Of a stretch of 56,383 nucleotides of DNA, positions 42,246 to 51,563 are shown one piece after another. The notes under the pieces were generated by a model, which saw only the letters and a program-made list of their open reading frames with translations, did no database searches and was not told the origin of the DNA. The stretch lies in NCBI GenBank assembly GCA_900769445.1, contig CAAGGR010000041.1, forward strand, positions 1 through 56,383. The letters run 5' to 3'. The DNA comes from an uncultured Alistipes sp. GTDB lineage: Bacteria > Bacteroidota > Bacteroidia > Bacteroidales > Rikenellaceae. Each line of letters opens with the position of its first letter. Positions within the stretch are counted from its first letter, which is position 1. The translations under genes were made by a program, and so were the position numbers.

Positions 42246-42992
42246 ATGAAACTTTTGGAAGGTAAGGTAGCACTTGTAACAGGTGCTGGTCGTGGTATCG
42301 GTAAGGCAATTGCTCTACGCTTTGCTCAGGAGGGTGCTAACGTAGCATTCACAGATTTGGCTGTTAATGAGGCTGTTGAGCAGACCGTTAAGGAGATTGA
42401 GGCTTTGGGCGTTAAGGCTAAGGCTTATGCATCTAATGCTGCAGACTTCGAGGAGACTCACGAGGTTGTAAAGCAGGTAGTTGAGGACTTTGGTCGTATC
42501 GACGTATTGGTAAACAACGCTGGCATTACTAAGGATGGTCTTATGATGCGTATGTCAGAGGCTCAGTGGGATGCTGTAATTAACGTAAACCTCAAGTCTG
42601 CGTTCAACTTCATCCACGCTGTAACACCTATTATGGCTAAGCAGCGCAGTGGCTCAATTATCAACATGTCATCTGTAGTCGGTGTTAGCGGTAACGCAGG
42701 TCAGTGCAACTACTCAGCATCTAAGGCTGGTATGATTGGCTTGGCTAAGTCTATCGCTAAGGAGATGGGTCCTCGTGGTATTCGTGCTAACTGTATTGCT
42801 CCAGGCTTTATCATTACAGAGATGACAAACCAGCTATCACAGGAGGTTAAGGATGCATGGGCAGTACAGATTCCATTGCGTCGTGGTGGTACTCCTGAGG
42901 ATGTTGCAAATGTTGCGTTGTTCCTCGCTTCAGACCTATCGTCATATGTCAGTGGTCAGGTTATCCACTGCTGTGGTGCGATGAACTGTTAA
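42246..42992 (+). CDS. fabG: 3-oxoacyl-ACP reductase
   Basis: NADPH-dependent reduction of beta-ketoacyl-ACP. From ATG 42246 (248 residues): TGAGRGIG at 12-19, NNAG at 90-93, Ser142 or Ser143, and the catalytic pair Tyr156 and Lys160 in YSASKAG. The upstream open frame that begins within fabF is ignored because MKLLEGKVALVTG is the family N-terminus. It follows fabF by 25 bp. Confidence 0.95.
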   Translation: MKLLEGKVALVTGAGRGIGKAIALRFAQEGANVAFTDLAVNEAVEQTVKEIEALGVKAKAYASNAADFEETHEVVKQVVEDFGRIDVLVNNAGITKDGLMMRMSEAQWDAVINVNLKSAFNFIHAVTPIMAKQRSGSIINMSSVVGVSGNAGQCNYSASKAGMIGLAKSIAKEMGPRGIRANCIAPGFIITEMTNQLSQEVKDAWAVQIPLRRGGTPEDVANVALFLASDLSSYVSGQVIHCCGAMNC

Positions 42993-43011
42993 TACTTAGA
43001 TGGAGATTATT

Positions 43012-43320
43012 ATGGGCGAAGTTAAGAATCAGCAGACATTAGAGATTCAGCTCGACGAGCAGGTGGCTCAGGGTAGCTACTGCAATCGTGCAGTTATCAC
43101 ACACTCTGCATCGGAGTTTATTCTCGACTTTGGTGCTATGCTCCCAGGCATTAGCAAGCTACGTGTCAAGAATCGTATTGTGCTAACCCCAGAGCATGCC
43201 AAGCGTTTGTTGCTCACTCTACAGGAGAATGTAACACGCTACGAGGCTACGATGGGTCAGATTAAGTTGCATAACGTGCCTACGCCTATCGATCCATTCG
43301 GTAGCAAGGGAAACGCATAA
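43012..43320 (+). CDS. DUF3467 protein
   Basis: A 102-residue protein in the DUF3467 family: LEIQLDEQVAQGSYCNRAVITHSASEFILDFGAMLPG...RIVLTPEHAKRLLLTLQENVTRYE. Function is unknown. Here it follows fabG by about 20 bp and may share its transcript. ATG at 43012 gives the usual N-terminus; ATG at 43000 would add four residues. The pattern of conserved acid and hydrophobic residues suggests a small alpha/beta fold. Confidence 0.85.
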   Translation: MGEVKNQQTLEIQLDEQVAQGSYCNRAVITHSASEFILDFGAMLPGISKLRVKNRIVLTPEHAKRLLLTLQENVTRYEATMGQIKLHNVPTPIDPFGSKGNA

Positions 43321-43335
43321 CGAACTGAAAAGTTT

Positions 43336-43430
43336 TTAAGGGTTGTTAGGGGTTATTAGTGGTTATTAAGGGTTTCGTTTAGTTATCCTTAATCACCTTT
43401 AATAACCCTTAATCGCCGTTAATCATCTTT
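43336..43430. repeat. Inverted arrays of 10-bp repeats
   Basis: Left arm 43336-43375 is four 10-mers: TTAAGGGTTG, TTAGGGGTTA, TTAGTGGTTA, TTAAGGGTTT. Right arm 43391-43430 is four 10-mers: AATCACCTTT, AATAACCCTT, AATCGCCGTT, AATCATCTTT. The two arms pair imperfectly across a 15-nt loop. It fills the DUF3467-cstA gap and looks like the tandem-arm part of the stop-anchored elements, without their other modules. May act as a terminator. Confidence 0.8.
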
Positions 43431-43448
43431 CACTTTATTTAGGGTCTT

Positions 43449-44879
43449 ATGATTACATTTCTTATCTGTTTATCGGTGCTTGTTGCATCATATTTTTTAT
43501 ATGGTAGGTTTCTCGATAAGTTGACCTGTATAGATGGCGACGCTGAAGTGCCATCCCAGAGGTTGTACGACGGGGTCGACTATATGCCGTTACCTCGTTG
43601 GCGTATATTCCTAATACAGTTGCTCAATATCGCGGGTACGGGACCGATCTTTGGTGCTATACTTGGTGCATGCTATGGACCTGTAGCATTTCTCTGGATT
43701 ACCATAGGTGGTGTGTTGTTTGGAGCTATGCACGACTATATGTCGGGTGTGATATCGCTGCGCAACGATGGTAAGAGTCTCTCGGAGATTATAGGTAAGT
43801 ACCTCGGTGGCGGTATGCACAAGCTTACAACAGTGGTCATACCCCTCTTGATGGTGTTGGTGGGAGGTGTCTTTATCGTTACTCCATCGCAGATTCTTGC
43901 CGACAAGACCGACATACCATACTTGACGTGGGTAGCGATAATCATCGTCTACTACTTCGTGGCTACGATACTGCCTATTGACAAGATTATTGGTAAGATA
44001 TATCCAATCTTTGGTGCTGCGCTTATCGCTATGGCGGTGATGTTGTTTGGAGTAATTATCTTTGGTGATTACTCGATACCAGAGTTGACCTCGTTTACGA
44101 ATATGCACTTTAACGCTACAAATCTACCAATTATACCTACGCTCTTCATAAGCATCGCCTGCGGTGCTATCTCGGGTTTCCACGCTACGCAGTCGCCACT
44201 TATGGCTCGCTGTATGACAAACGAGAAGCAGTCGCGCCCGATATTCTTTGGTGCGATGATTTCAGAGTCTATAATAGCGCTTATATGGGCAGCTGTGGCA
44301 ATGGCATTCTTTGGTGGTGTTGAGGCTTTGAACGACTATATGCAGGCCAATGGTAGCAATGCCGGTGTTGCAGTGTCGTTGATATGTGATACTACGCTTG
44401 GTAGAATAGGTAGCATCTTGGCTATTATGGGTGTTGTGATAGCCCCTATAACCTCGGGAGATACAGCCTTTCGCTCAGCACGACTTATCGTTGCCGATAT
44501 GCTTAACTACGACCAGAAGCCAGTGTATAAGCGTTTGATTATCAGCTTGCCACTCTTTGCGATGGGTGTTGGTATCGCCTTTATGGAGTTTGATGTTATA
44601 TGGCGTTACTTCGCGTGGTCAAATCAAGCACTCTCGGTTATCACATTGTGGATGATAACATCGTGGCTTATGCGTCGCGGTAGCCGATGGAGCATCATAG
44701 CCCTTGTGCCAGCTATCTGTATGACCTATGTCTGTTCATCATTCTTCTTTGTATCAGGGCAGTTTGTGGGTCTTGGAGCTACAACAGCCGCCTATGTATA
44801 TGGTGGCGCATTAACAGCCATCATAGCTGGTTTGATGCTACGTCTAATTCGCAAAAATATAGAGAATAAAACTATATAA
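43449..44879 (+). CDS. cstA: Carbon starvation protein CstA family transporter
   Basis: Polytopic inner-membrane protein of 476 residues with about 12 predicted membrane helices. The family is linked to peptide or pyruvate uptake during carbon limitation. Typical segments include INIAGTGPIFGAILGACYGP near 55-75 and SGFHATQSPLMARCM near 235-250. It is much shorter than E. coli CstA (about 700) but matches the short Bacteroidota form. ATG at 43449. Likely its own transcript after the 10-bp-repeat hairpin. Confidence 0.88.
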   Translation: MITFLICLSVLVASYFLYGRFLDKLTCIDGDAEVPSQRLYDGVDYMPLPRWRIFLIQLLNIAGTGPIFGAILGACYGPVAFLWITIGGVLFGAMHDYMSGVISLRNDGKSLSEIIGKYLGGGMHKLTTVVIPLLMVLVGGVFIVTPSQILADKTDIPYLTWVAIIIVYYFVATILPIDKIIGKIYPIFGAALIAMAVMLFGVIIFGDYSIPELTSFTNMHFNATNLPIIPTLFISIACGAISGFHATQSPLMARCMTNEKQSRPIFFGAMISESIIALIWAAVAMAFFGGVEALNDYMQANGSNAGVAVSLICDTTLGRIGSILAIMGVVIAPITSGDTAFRSARLIVADMLNYDQKPVYKRLIISLPLFAMGVGIAFMEFDVIWRYFAWSNQALSVITLWMITSWLMRRGSRWSIIALVPAICMTYVCSSFFFVSGQFVGLGATTAAYVYGGALTAIIAGLMLRLIRKNIENKTI

Positions 44880-44928
44880 CACACCTCCCTGAGAGCGGCT
44901 GGTTATATTGTTGTAATTATTTTATCGT

Positions 44929-45618
44929 ATGAAACCAATATTTAACCCTACTTCGGAGCAGTGCTTTGAGCTTGAGGGTCAGGGTATATATAACTTTGTA
45001 AAGCACAAGGAGGCTATCGATAAACTCGTTGCCGAGGGTCGATATAGCGATGCATGTGAGCGCAGATATGAGGCGTTTCAGCTCCTTGCAGAGGCTCTTC
45101 CTGAGGATGAGGCGATGCCATTAAGCTGGGAGCATGGCAACTCTCGTGCTGCAATCGCGATACTCTATGGCTCGGCTGTGGACCACTTTCGCATCGGCGA
45201 CTTGGAGATGAGTATGGCGCAGTTGGAGCTGTTGTTGGAGTGCGATTCTGAAGACCACTTTGAGGGCGTTAACTTACTTGCTCTCTGTTATATAGCTGCT
45301 GAGGAGTGGGAGGCTTTCGAGGATTTAACGATAGACCTTACGGATAAGTCTGCTGAGGCTGTTGTAGCGCGTCTCTGGGCATCCTTCGAGCGCACTGGCG
45401 CACTGGATAGGGAGTTGCACAAACTACTACGTACGCGCCATAAACACTTCTACGAGGAGCTAACAGCTAATGAACATCCCGACGATGAGGGCTTTAGGCG
45501 CGATATTAGCTCGGAGCGCCCATCGCAGAGTGCCGAAGCTCGCGAGTGGTGGCTTCTTACCGAGCCGTTGTGGAGCGAGTTCCCAGAGTTTATCGATAAG
45601 CTGAAGGGCGAGAGGTAG
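44929..45618 (+). CDS. Hypothetical protein with TPR-like helices
   Basis: A 229-residue, acidic, mostly helical protein with no signal peptide. The middle region (GRYSDACERRYEAFQLLAEALP, SAVDHFRIGDLEMSMAQLELLLECD, NLLALCYIAAEEWEAFEDL) has the helix-turn-helix rhythm of tetratricopeptide-like repeats. I do not recognise a family and propose only a cytoplasmic binding or scaffolding role. ATG at 44929; a strong terminator hairpin follows. Confidence 0.7.
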   Translation: MKPIFNPTSEQCFELEGQGIYNFVKHKEAIDKLVAEGRYSDACERRYEAFQLLAEALPEDEAMPLSWEHGNSRAAIAILYGSAVDHFRIGDLEMSMAQLELLLECDSEDHFEGVNLLALCYIAAEEWEAFEDLTIDLTDKSAEAVVARLWASFERTGALDRELHKLLRTRHKHFYEELTANEHPDDEGFRRDISSERPSQSAEAREWWLLTEPLWSEFPEFIDKLKGER

Positions 45619-45640
45619 AAGAGTAGTATTGATTTTTAAG

Positions 45641-45694
45641 AGAGACAAAATGGTGGTTACGGAGAATTATGATATCCGACACTATTTTGTCTCT
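45641..45694 (+). terminator. Hairpin terminator after the TPR-like gene
   Basis: Arms AGAGACAAAATGGTG (45641-45655) and CACTATTTTGTCTCT (45680-45694) pair over most of their length and are followed by TTG. It separates the TPR-like gene from the LysE promoter. Confidence 0.7.
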
Positions 45695-45741
45695 TTGTCA
45701 TTTCATATTTTGTCAAAAAACGGAGAGAATTACTAAACCCT

Positions 45742-45788
45742 AATTACTCGCGAGTAATTGGAAAATTTATAAATTTTCCCTATCTTTG
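45742..45788 (+). promoter_or_regulatory. Promoter with palindromic operator before lysE-cmk-ispH
   Basis: TATCTTTG at 45781-45788 and ATTG at 45757-45760 are 20 bp apart (-7 and near -33). A perfect 18-bp palindrome, AATTACTCGCGAGTAATT, occupies 45742-45759 and overlaps the -33 box. A repressor bound there would block RNA polymerase; the regulator is unknown. Confidence 0.6.
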
Positions 45789-45849
45789 CCACGATATAGC
45801 CCCAGCTCTCTTTTATGGGGCATGGCGTAAGGTTTGTAATAGATAGATT

Positions 45850-46524
45850 ATGCTTTTTGAACTACTCAAAATACTCTTTGGTGGACTCTGTGTGGGCTTG
45901 GCATCCTCGGTAACTGTCGGTCCTGTGGCAGTGCTGTGTATTCAGCGTACGCTAAGTAAGGGACATCTCTCGGGTTTTGTCTCGAGTATGGGTGTTGTGT
46001 GCGCAGATACCATTATGGCGATACTCGCCTTCTCTGTATATGCCTTTATTAAGAGTTATATCGATGAGTATAGCCATGTGATTCAGTTCGTGGGCGGCTG
46101 TTTGGTTGTTATTGTGGGTATCTTCATCTTCTTTAAGAACCCTGTGCCACAGATTCGTAAGAACAAGACGGGGCAGAGTGTGCTATGGCAGGACTTCGGC
46201 TCAATGTTTGGCTTCACGCTTGCTAACTTTTTTGTGGTCATACCCTACATCCTCGCCTTCTTTACGATGTTTAATATCGACCTAACAATCGATTTCGGTG
46301 GCGATGTGGATGGTGCGGTGCAGTTTATTGATGCCATCTACAATATCTTGGTTTTGGGCGGTTTCTTCCTTGGGGCTACGCTATGGTGGTTGGCTGTTAC
46401 ATCTATTATCAGCATCTTCCACAAGGGCTTTAAGCCTCGTCATATGATTGTCATCAACCGTGTTGCAGGCTTGGTAATCATGGTGTTGGGTATTGCAACG
46501 CTTCTATCGGTAATAATAGAATAA
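45850..46524 (+). CDS. LysE-family translocator
   Basis: Inner-membrane exporter of 224 residues with about six membrane helices. The first, GGLCVGLASSVTVGPVAVLCIQRTLSKG, is the family signature. Members export amino acids or related solutes; the substrate is unknown. ATG at 45850. It heads a long operon that continues through cmk (2 bp away), ispH and on to DUF4271. Confidence 0.88.
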   Translation: MLFELLKILFGGLCVGLASSVTVGPVAVLCIQRTLSKGHLSGFVSSMGVVCADTIMAILAFSVYAFIKSYIDEYSHVIQFVGGCLVVIVGIFIFFKNPVPQIRKNKTGQSVLWQDFGSMFGFTLANFFVVIPYILAFFTMFNIDLTIDFGGDVDGAVQFIDAIYNILVLGGFFLGATLWWLAVTSIISIFHKGFKPRHMIVINRVAGLVIMVLGIATLLSVIIE

Positions 46525-46526
46525 TT

Positions 46527-47222
46527 ATGAGTAATAAGAGAATTATAATTGCCATTGATGGTCATTCATCATGTGGCAAGAGTACATTTGCTAAGGCTAT
46601 AGCAGCGCGCTTGGGTTACATCTTCATCGACACAGGCGCTATGTATCGCGCAGTAACGCTATATGCTTTGGAGCATGGTGCTATAGAGTCGTGCATCGCC
46701 AACGAGTCAAAAATTGAGGCTATGCTCGAAGATATAAACATCAACTTCCGCTTCAACCCTGAGCGCGGTGCGAGCGACATCTACGTCAACGGAGATATGG
46801 TTGAGGGCAAGATTCGCACTATTGAGGTTAGCAACTGTGTGAGCGCAGTAAGCTCTATTGGTGCGGTACGTAGTAAGTTGGTAGCTATGCAGCAGGCTAT
46901 GGGTCGTGATGGCGGTGTTGTGATGGATGGTAGAGATATCGGTACGGTGGTATTCCCTGATGCAGAGCTTAAAATCTATATGACTGCCGATGCTATGGTG
47001 CGCGCCGAGCGAAGATACAAGGAGCTTACGGCTAAGGGTGATAGCGTGAGCCTTGAGGAGATATACGAGAATGTGGTGTCGCGAGACCATGCCGACATGA
47101 CACGTGCTATATCGCCACTACGCAAGGCTGAGGATGCCATTGTGCTTGATAACTCGCATATGAGCGTCGAGGAGCAGATGGAGTGGTTCGACAGAGAGTA
47201 TCAACGAGTAGTAGGCTGTTAG
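46527..47222 (+). CDS. cmk: Cytidylate kinase
   Basis: Phosphorylates CMP and dCMP. P-loop GHSSCGKSTFAK near residues 12-23, IDTGAMYRAVTLYALEHG near 35-52, and MDGRDIGTVVFPDAELKIYMTADAMVRAERR near 130-160. Length 231. ATG at 46527, with only 1 bp before ispH. The cmk-ispH pairing is seen in other Bacteroidota. Confidence 0.96.
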   Translation: MSNKRIIIAIDGHSSCGKSTFAKAIAARLGYIFIDTGAMYRAVTLYALEHGAIESCIANESKIEAMLEDININFRFNPERGASDIYVNGDMVEGKIRTIEVSNCVSAVSSIGAVRSKLVAMQQAMGRDGGVVMDGRDIGTVVFPDAELKIYMTADAMVRAERRYKELTAKGDSVSLEEIYENVVSRDHADMTRAISPLRKAEDAIVLDNSHMSVEEQMEWFDREYQRVVGC

Positions 47223-47223
47223 T

Positions 47224-48087
47224 ATGCGTGTTGTGATAGATGATAACTCGGGCTTCTGCTTTGGTGTTGTAAGGGCTATTGGCGAGGCGGAGAGTGCGTT
47301 GCAGAGTCGTGGCGAGGTATACTGCCTCGGCGATATTGTGCATAACCGCGTTGAGGTGCAGCGCCTCCAAAACATGGGCTTGCATACCATATCGCATGAG
47401 GATATATCCTCGTTGACGGGTCGTACAATGCTTATCAGGGCGCATGGCGAGCCGCCTGCAACATATCGTCTTGCCGAGGAGAGTGGGGTCGAGATTATAG
47501 ATGCTACGTGTCCTGTGGTGGCGCGTTTGCAGCGACGTGTGCGTGAGGCGTATGCCAAGATGGAGAGCGTAGGTGGTCGTGTGTTGTTGCTCGGTAAGCG
47601 CGGTCATGCCGAGGTTGTAGGCCTTATTGGTCAGGTGGGCGATGATGTTGTGGTTGTGGAGAGCGAGGAGGAGCTGCTTGGCTTGGACTATACCCGCCCG
47701 ATATACTTCCTCTCGCAGACTACGCAGAGTATCGATCTCTTTAACCGTATGGCGCAACGTATCGTGGAGAGCATGGCCGAGGGCGTGGAGTGTACGGTAG
47801 ATGACACCATATGTCGTCGTGTGGCGGGGCGTGAGGCAAATCTTGCAGAGTTCTCGCGTAGTGTTGATGTTGTGATATTTGTGTGTGGCAGAAAGTCCTC
47901 AAATGGTCGTGTCCTCTCGGAGGTGTGTCGCAAAGCAAATGCAAGGTGTTACAACATCGAGGAGGCCTCAGAGATAGAGGCTCAATGGTTTGAGGGCGTG
48001 GAGAGTGTCGGCATCTGCGGTGCTACATCTACACCACGCTGGCTTATGGAGCAGGTGGCAGCGCATGTCAATAACTTGAATTACTAA
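47224..48087 (+). CDS. ispH: 4-hydroxy-3-methylbut-2-enyl diphosphate reductase
   Basis: Last enzyme of the MEP pathway, making IPP and DMAPP from HMBPP with a [4Fe-4S] cluster. Cluster cysteines lie in GFCFGV (Cys near 13), ATCPVV (near 98) and in the CRRVAGREANL region (near 199). Substrate residues include HGE in IRAHGEPP and the C-terminal GATSTP. Length 287. ATG at 47224. With dxs at 17-19 kb, both ends of this pathway are in the window. Confidence 0.96.
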   Translation: MRVVIDDNSGFCFGVVRAIGEAESALQSRGEVYCLGDIVHNRVEVQRLQNMGLHTISHEDISSLTGRTMLIRAHGEPPATYRLAEESGVEIIDATCPVVARLQRRVREAYAKMESVGGRVLLLGKRGHAEVVGLIGQVGDDVVVVESEEELLGLDYTRPIYFLSQTTQSIDLFNRMAQRIVESMAEGVECTVDDTICRRVAGREANLAEFSRSVDVVIFVCGRKSSNGRVLSEVCRKANARCYNIEEASEIEAQWFEGVESVGICGATSTPRWLMEQVAAHVNNLNY

Positions 48088-48108
48088 TTTATAGAATTAC
48101 ACCTAAGT

Positions 48109-48585
48109 ATGAAATATCTTCTTCGTTCGCTAAAATATCTAATTCTAATCTGCGTTTTATACGTAGCTCTATTGTGGGCGTCATCTATCTATACCTACAA
48201 TGGTATGGTCGATGTGGCGACACTCCTACGTGCGCAGTTTGGCTCAGAGAGGGGTGTATGGCTTGTGGTGGCATTTGTGGTGTTGGCGCTATTCTACCCA
48301 CGCTTTGGATATGTGCGACGTGTAGTTGCAGGGGTGGATATTGAGGCTGACCGTATCCGTATTGACAATGCGATGAGGCTCTATGGCTTCAAGTTTGCAG
48401 AGCTACGTGATGGGGTGATGGTCTATCGTGCCGAGGGCATAGTTCGCCGTCTTACGCTTCTGTTTGAGGATGAGATATTGGTGCGACAAGTGGAGGGAGG
48501 CGTTGAGGTTGAGGGCCTACGTCGCAGTGCGGTGCGCATCATCTATCAGCTAAATGCCTATATTGAGCATAAGGAGCGATACTAA
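48109..48585 (+). CDS. Hypothetical membrane protein
   Basis: A 158-residue protein with two membrane helices (about residues 9-28 and 50-68) and a C-terminal cytoplasmic domain of about 85 residues rich in short strands (DIEADRIRIDNAMRLYGFKFAELRDGVMVYRAEG). I do not recognise the family. It sits in the operon between ispH and the S41 protease, with gaps of 21 and 44 bp. Confidence 0.75.
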   Translation: MKYLLRSLKYLILICVLYVALLWASSIYTYNGMVDVATLLRAQFGSERGVWLVVAFVVLALFYPRFGYVRRVVAGVDIEADRIRIDNAMRLYGFKFAELRDGVMVYRAEGIVRRLTLLFEDEILVRQVEGGVEVEGLRRSAVRIIYQLNAYIEHKERY

Positions 48586-48629
48586 TAGCGGAGATGGGGG
48601 AGTCCCCAACCGCACAAAATCTGTTTTGA

Positions 48630-50306
48630 ATGAGGGCGACACTTCGTTTTATATACCTATTTGTGGCGTTAGGTCTTATCGCCACCATGGAGTTGTCTGC
48701 ACAGGAGAGTAACCGTGTGCAGCGCGATTTCGAACTTGGGCAGGCTACAGAGGTGCTTAGCAATATAATGCGAGAGTTTGATATGGGCTTTGTGGATGCT
48801 GTGCCTGCAACCACACTCCTAAACTCTGCCGTGAGGGGTATGACAACAGCTACAGATCCCTACTCGGAGTATCTCTCGGAGGAGTCTATGTCTGCATTCG
48901 AGATTATGACTACGGGTCGCTACGGCGGTGTAGGATCGCTTATCCGCAAGCGTGGCGACTATGTAATCTTTGCGCAGCCATATAAGGATTCGCCATCCGA
49001 CAAGGCGGGTATCAAGATTGGTGATAAGATACGCGCTATCAATGGTGAGAATATGCAGGGAAAGGGTGTTGAGGATATTAGTTCGCGCCTTAAGGGAGAG
49101 CCAGAGAGCGCTGTTGAGGTGGTCATAGAGCGCAATATAGGTGGCGCTATCGATACCCTCAATATTACCCGTAAGCGTATCTCTATTCCGAGCGTTAACT
49201 ATGCTGGCATCATCCGCGACGGTGTGGGTTATATCTCGCACAACGACTTTATCGAGGGTAGCTACGACGAGATGCGTCGTGCTGTGGAACAGTTGCTCGC
49301 TACCGACTCGCTAAGGGGAATCATCCTTGACTACCGTAGCAATGGTGGTGGCGTGATGCAGGAGGCGATAGATATAGCATCTCTATTTATCCCTCGTGAT
49401 AGTCGCGTAGTATCGCTTATGGGGCGCGATTCATCATCATTGCGCCATTTCAATACCCGCTATGCCCCTATTGCTGAGAATATCCCTCTTGTGGTGCTTG
49501 TAAGTGGTAGCTCGGCATCGGCATCTGAAATATTGGCGGGAGCGTTGCAAGATATGGATAGGGCGGTAGTGATGGGAGACCGTACCTATGGCAAGGGCTT
49601 GGTGCAGGAGACTCGCTATGTAGGGTACAACAACTACCTTAAATACACTACAGCTAAGTATTATATTCCGTCGGGACGTTGTATACAGGCGCGTAACTAC
49701 GCATCAATGCGTACAGATGGCAGTGTGAGTACCGTTCCTGATTCGCTAATATCGGAGTTTAGAACGCGTGGTGGTCGCAAGGTCTACGATGGTGGCGGAA
49801 TTCTTCCAGATGTGGAGATTGCGCCAGAGTATGTGAGCCGCTTTGCGGTAACACTATATGCTATGGGCTTTATGGAGGATTGGGCAGATATATATATGCA
49901 GAAGCATCACAACCGCAATATAGATGTCCGTACATTCTCTATCACAGATGAGGATTATGCCGACTTTTGTGCCTTTATCTCGGATAAGGATATCCCTTAT
50001 GAGTCGGATACTCGCAAGGCTCTAAAGGCATTGGAGAAGGCTCTTGAGAAGGATCTATATACCGAGAGCTTAGGTGGTGTAGTGGAGACTTTGAGAGCAG
50101 AACTTAAGGATGACAAGATGTCGAATATGCAGACCTACCGCGAGGAGATTGTGGATGCACTAAATAGCGATATAGTATTGCGCTACGCATATCAGCAGGG
50201 TGTGCAGGAGCATATGGCGGCTTCCGACAAGGAGGTGGAGCAGGCGGTAGAGCTTATCCTCGATAGAGAGAGATATACAAACATACTTCGCCCTGCGAGT
50301 GAGTAA
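48630..50306 (+). CDS. S41 family C-terminal processing peptidase
   Basis: Exported serine protease with a Ser/Lys dyad. Signal peptide about 1-24 (ending LSA). A PDZ domain at about 100-165 (GGVGSLIRKRGDYVIFAQPYKDSPSDKAGIKIGDKIRAINGE) comes before the catalytic domain. The nucleophile serine lies in SGSSASASEILAGAL (292-306), and Lys322 is in TYGKGLVQ. Length 558, with an extended C-terminal region after residue 400. ATG at 48630. Substrate unknown; probably processes envelope proteins. Confidence 0.93.
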   Translation: MRATLRFIYLFVALGLIATMELSAQESNRVQRDFELGQATEVLSNIMREFDMGFVDAVPATTLLNSAVRGMTTATDPYSEYLSEESMSAFEIMTTGRYGGVGSLIRKRGDYVIFAQPYKDSPSDKAGIKIGDKIRAINGENMQGKGVEDISSRLKGEPESAVEVVIERNIGGAIDTLNITRKRISIPSVNYAGIIRDGVGYISHNDFIEGSYDEMRRAVEQLLATDSLRGIILDYRSNGGGVMQEAIDIASLFIPRDSRVVSLMGRDSSSLRHFNTRYAPIAENIPLVVLVSGSSASASEILAGALQDMDRAVVMGDRTYGKGLVQETRYVGYNNYLKYTTAKYYIPSGRCIQARNYASMRTDGSVSTVPDSLISEFRTRGGRKVYDGGGILPDVEIAPEYVSRFAVTLYAMGFMEDWADIYMQKHHNRNIDVRTFSITDEDYADFCAFISDKDIPYESDTRKALKALEKALEKDLYTESLGGVVETLRAELKDDKMSNMQTYREEIVDALNSDIVLRYAYQQGVQEHMAASDKEVEQAVELILDRERYTNILRPASE

Positions 50307-50318
50307 AAAGTGTTGTCT

Positions 50319-51563
50319 ATGAAGCTCCCACGCCTACATAACCCTCAGCTTAGCACTACGTTGCGTAACCATGCGACGCTGTTAGTTGTGGGCTTGGTGC
50401 TTGCCATACTCTCGGTGGTCTACACCTGGCGTATGTCGGTAGGCATGAGGCATGAGCAGGAGGCGGCAATAGAGCAGCTTAGAGAGGATGAACGCAATGC
50501 TGTGGAGATGTGGGAGGATATCCTGCGCTCGACAAATATTGGTGGTCAGATGGTCTACAACCCTGAGTTGTTGCATGAGTTAGCGGAGCATACCAACGTG
50601 CCACTTATCATTGCAGATGAGCGTCTTAATGTCTGGGTTACAAACCTCTCGGAGGATATTATAGGCACACCAGAGCTGTTGAGACACGAGATTATGCTTA
50701 TGAGCCAGAATAATAAGCCTATCTCGGTGGCCTATGGCGTGATGAACCAGACTGTGGTAACGATATACTACGGAATGACAGATTACGCAGACTTGGTGTC
50801 AAGCAGGCATAGCAGGGCGTTGGCTCTGTTCCCATATATGCAGTTGGGTATCATCATAATATTTGCCATCTTTGCCTATATAGCCTTCGCCTCGGCAAAG
50901 CAGAGCGAGCATAACCGCGTTTGGGTGGGATTGGCAAAGGAGACTGCACATCAGCTGGGAACGCCCACGTCGTCATTGCTTGGCTGGATAGAGTATCTGC
51001 GCAGTCAGCCAGTAGACCAGCAGGCGGTGGATGAGATGGGTAAGGACTTGGCGCACTTGATGAAGATTGCCGACCGCTTCTCGAAGATTGGCTCTGAGAC
51101 ACAGCTCACGCCAGCAAACATCAACGAGGTGGTAGGCGATACAGTGATGTACTTCCGTCGTCGTGTGCCGCGCAACGTAACGCTCACCTACAATGGCTTG
51201 GCGATGGCTCCAATACGTGTGTTGATGAATGCAGCACTCTTTGAGTGGGTCATAGAGAATTTGATGAAGAACTCGCTCGATGCCCTGCAGGGTCAAGGCT
51301 CGATAGAGGTTGTTGTGGGCGAGAGTGGTAATACGGTATTTGTGGAGGTTAGTGATACGGGTAAGGGTATTGCTAAGAGCAACTGGACACGTATCTTTGA
51401 GCCAGGATTTACTACAAAAACCCGAGGCTGGGGTTTGGGGTTGTCGCTATCGCGCAGAATTATAGAGGAGTACCACGCAGGTAAAATAGCCGTTGTGCGC
51501 TCCGAGATAGGTAAGGGTACAACCATTCGTGTAACATTAGAACGCAAGGAGGGGGATGAATAA
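50319..51563 (+). CDS. Sensor histidine kinase
   Basis: From ATG 50319 (414 residues): a membrane helix near 18-38, a periplasmic sensor region of about 120 residues, a second helix near 180-200, then an H-box with the phospho-histidine in KETAHQLGTPTSS. The HATPase domain has N-box ENLMKNSLDA, G1 SDTGKGI and G2 GWGLGLSLSRR. A GTG three codons upstream is possible. No response regulator gene is next to it, so the partner lies elsewhere. The end overlaps the DUF4271 start by 8 bp (ATGAATAA). Confidence 0.9.
   Translation: MKLPRLHNPQLSTTLRNHATLLVVGLVLAILSVVYTWRMSVGMRHEQEAAIEQLREDERNAVEMWEDILRSTNIGGQMVYNPELLHELAEHTNVPLIIADERLNVWVTNLSEDIIGTPELLRHEIMLMSQNNKPISVAYGVMNQTVVTIYYGMTDYADLVSSRHSRALALFPYMQLGIIIIFAIFAYIAFASAKQSEHNRVWVGLAKETAHQLGTPTSSLLGWIEYLRSQPVDQQAVDEMGKDLAHLMKIADRFSKIGSETQLTPANINEVVGDTVMYFRRRVPRNVTLTYNGLAMAPIRVLMNAALFEWVIENLMKNSLDALQGQGSIEVVVGESGNTVFVEVSDTGKGIAKSNWTRIFEPGFTTKTRGWGLGLSLSRRIIEEYHAGKIAVVRSEIGKGTTIRVTLERKEGDE

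Noticed and set aside
43611..44108. 165-codon frame antisense to cstA
   Set aside because: Entirely opposite a membrane-protein gene; the codon pattern is a reflection of that gene.
47107..47757. 216-codon open frame antisense to cmk and ispH
   Set aside because: It lies opposite two clearly recognised enzymes, has a composition typical of a shadow frame (His, Thr and Arg rich) and no promoter.
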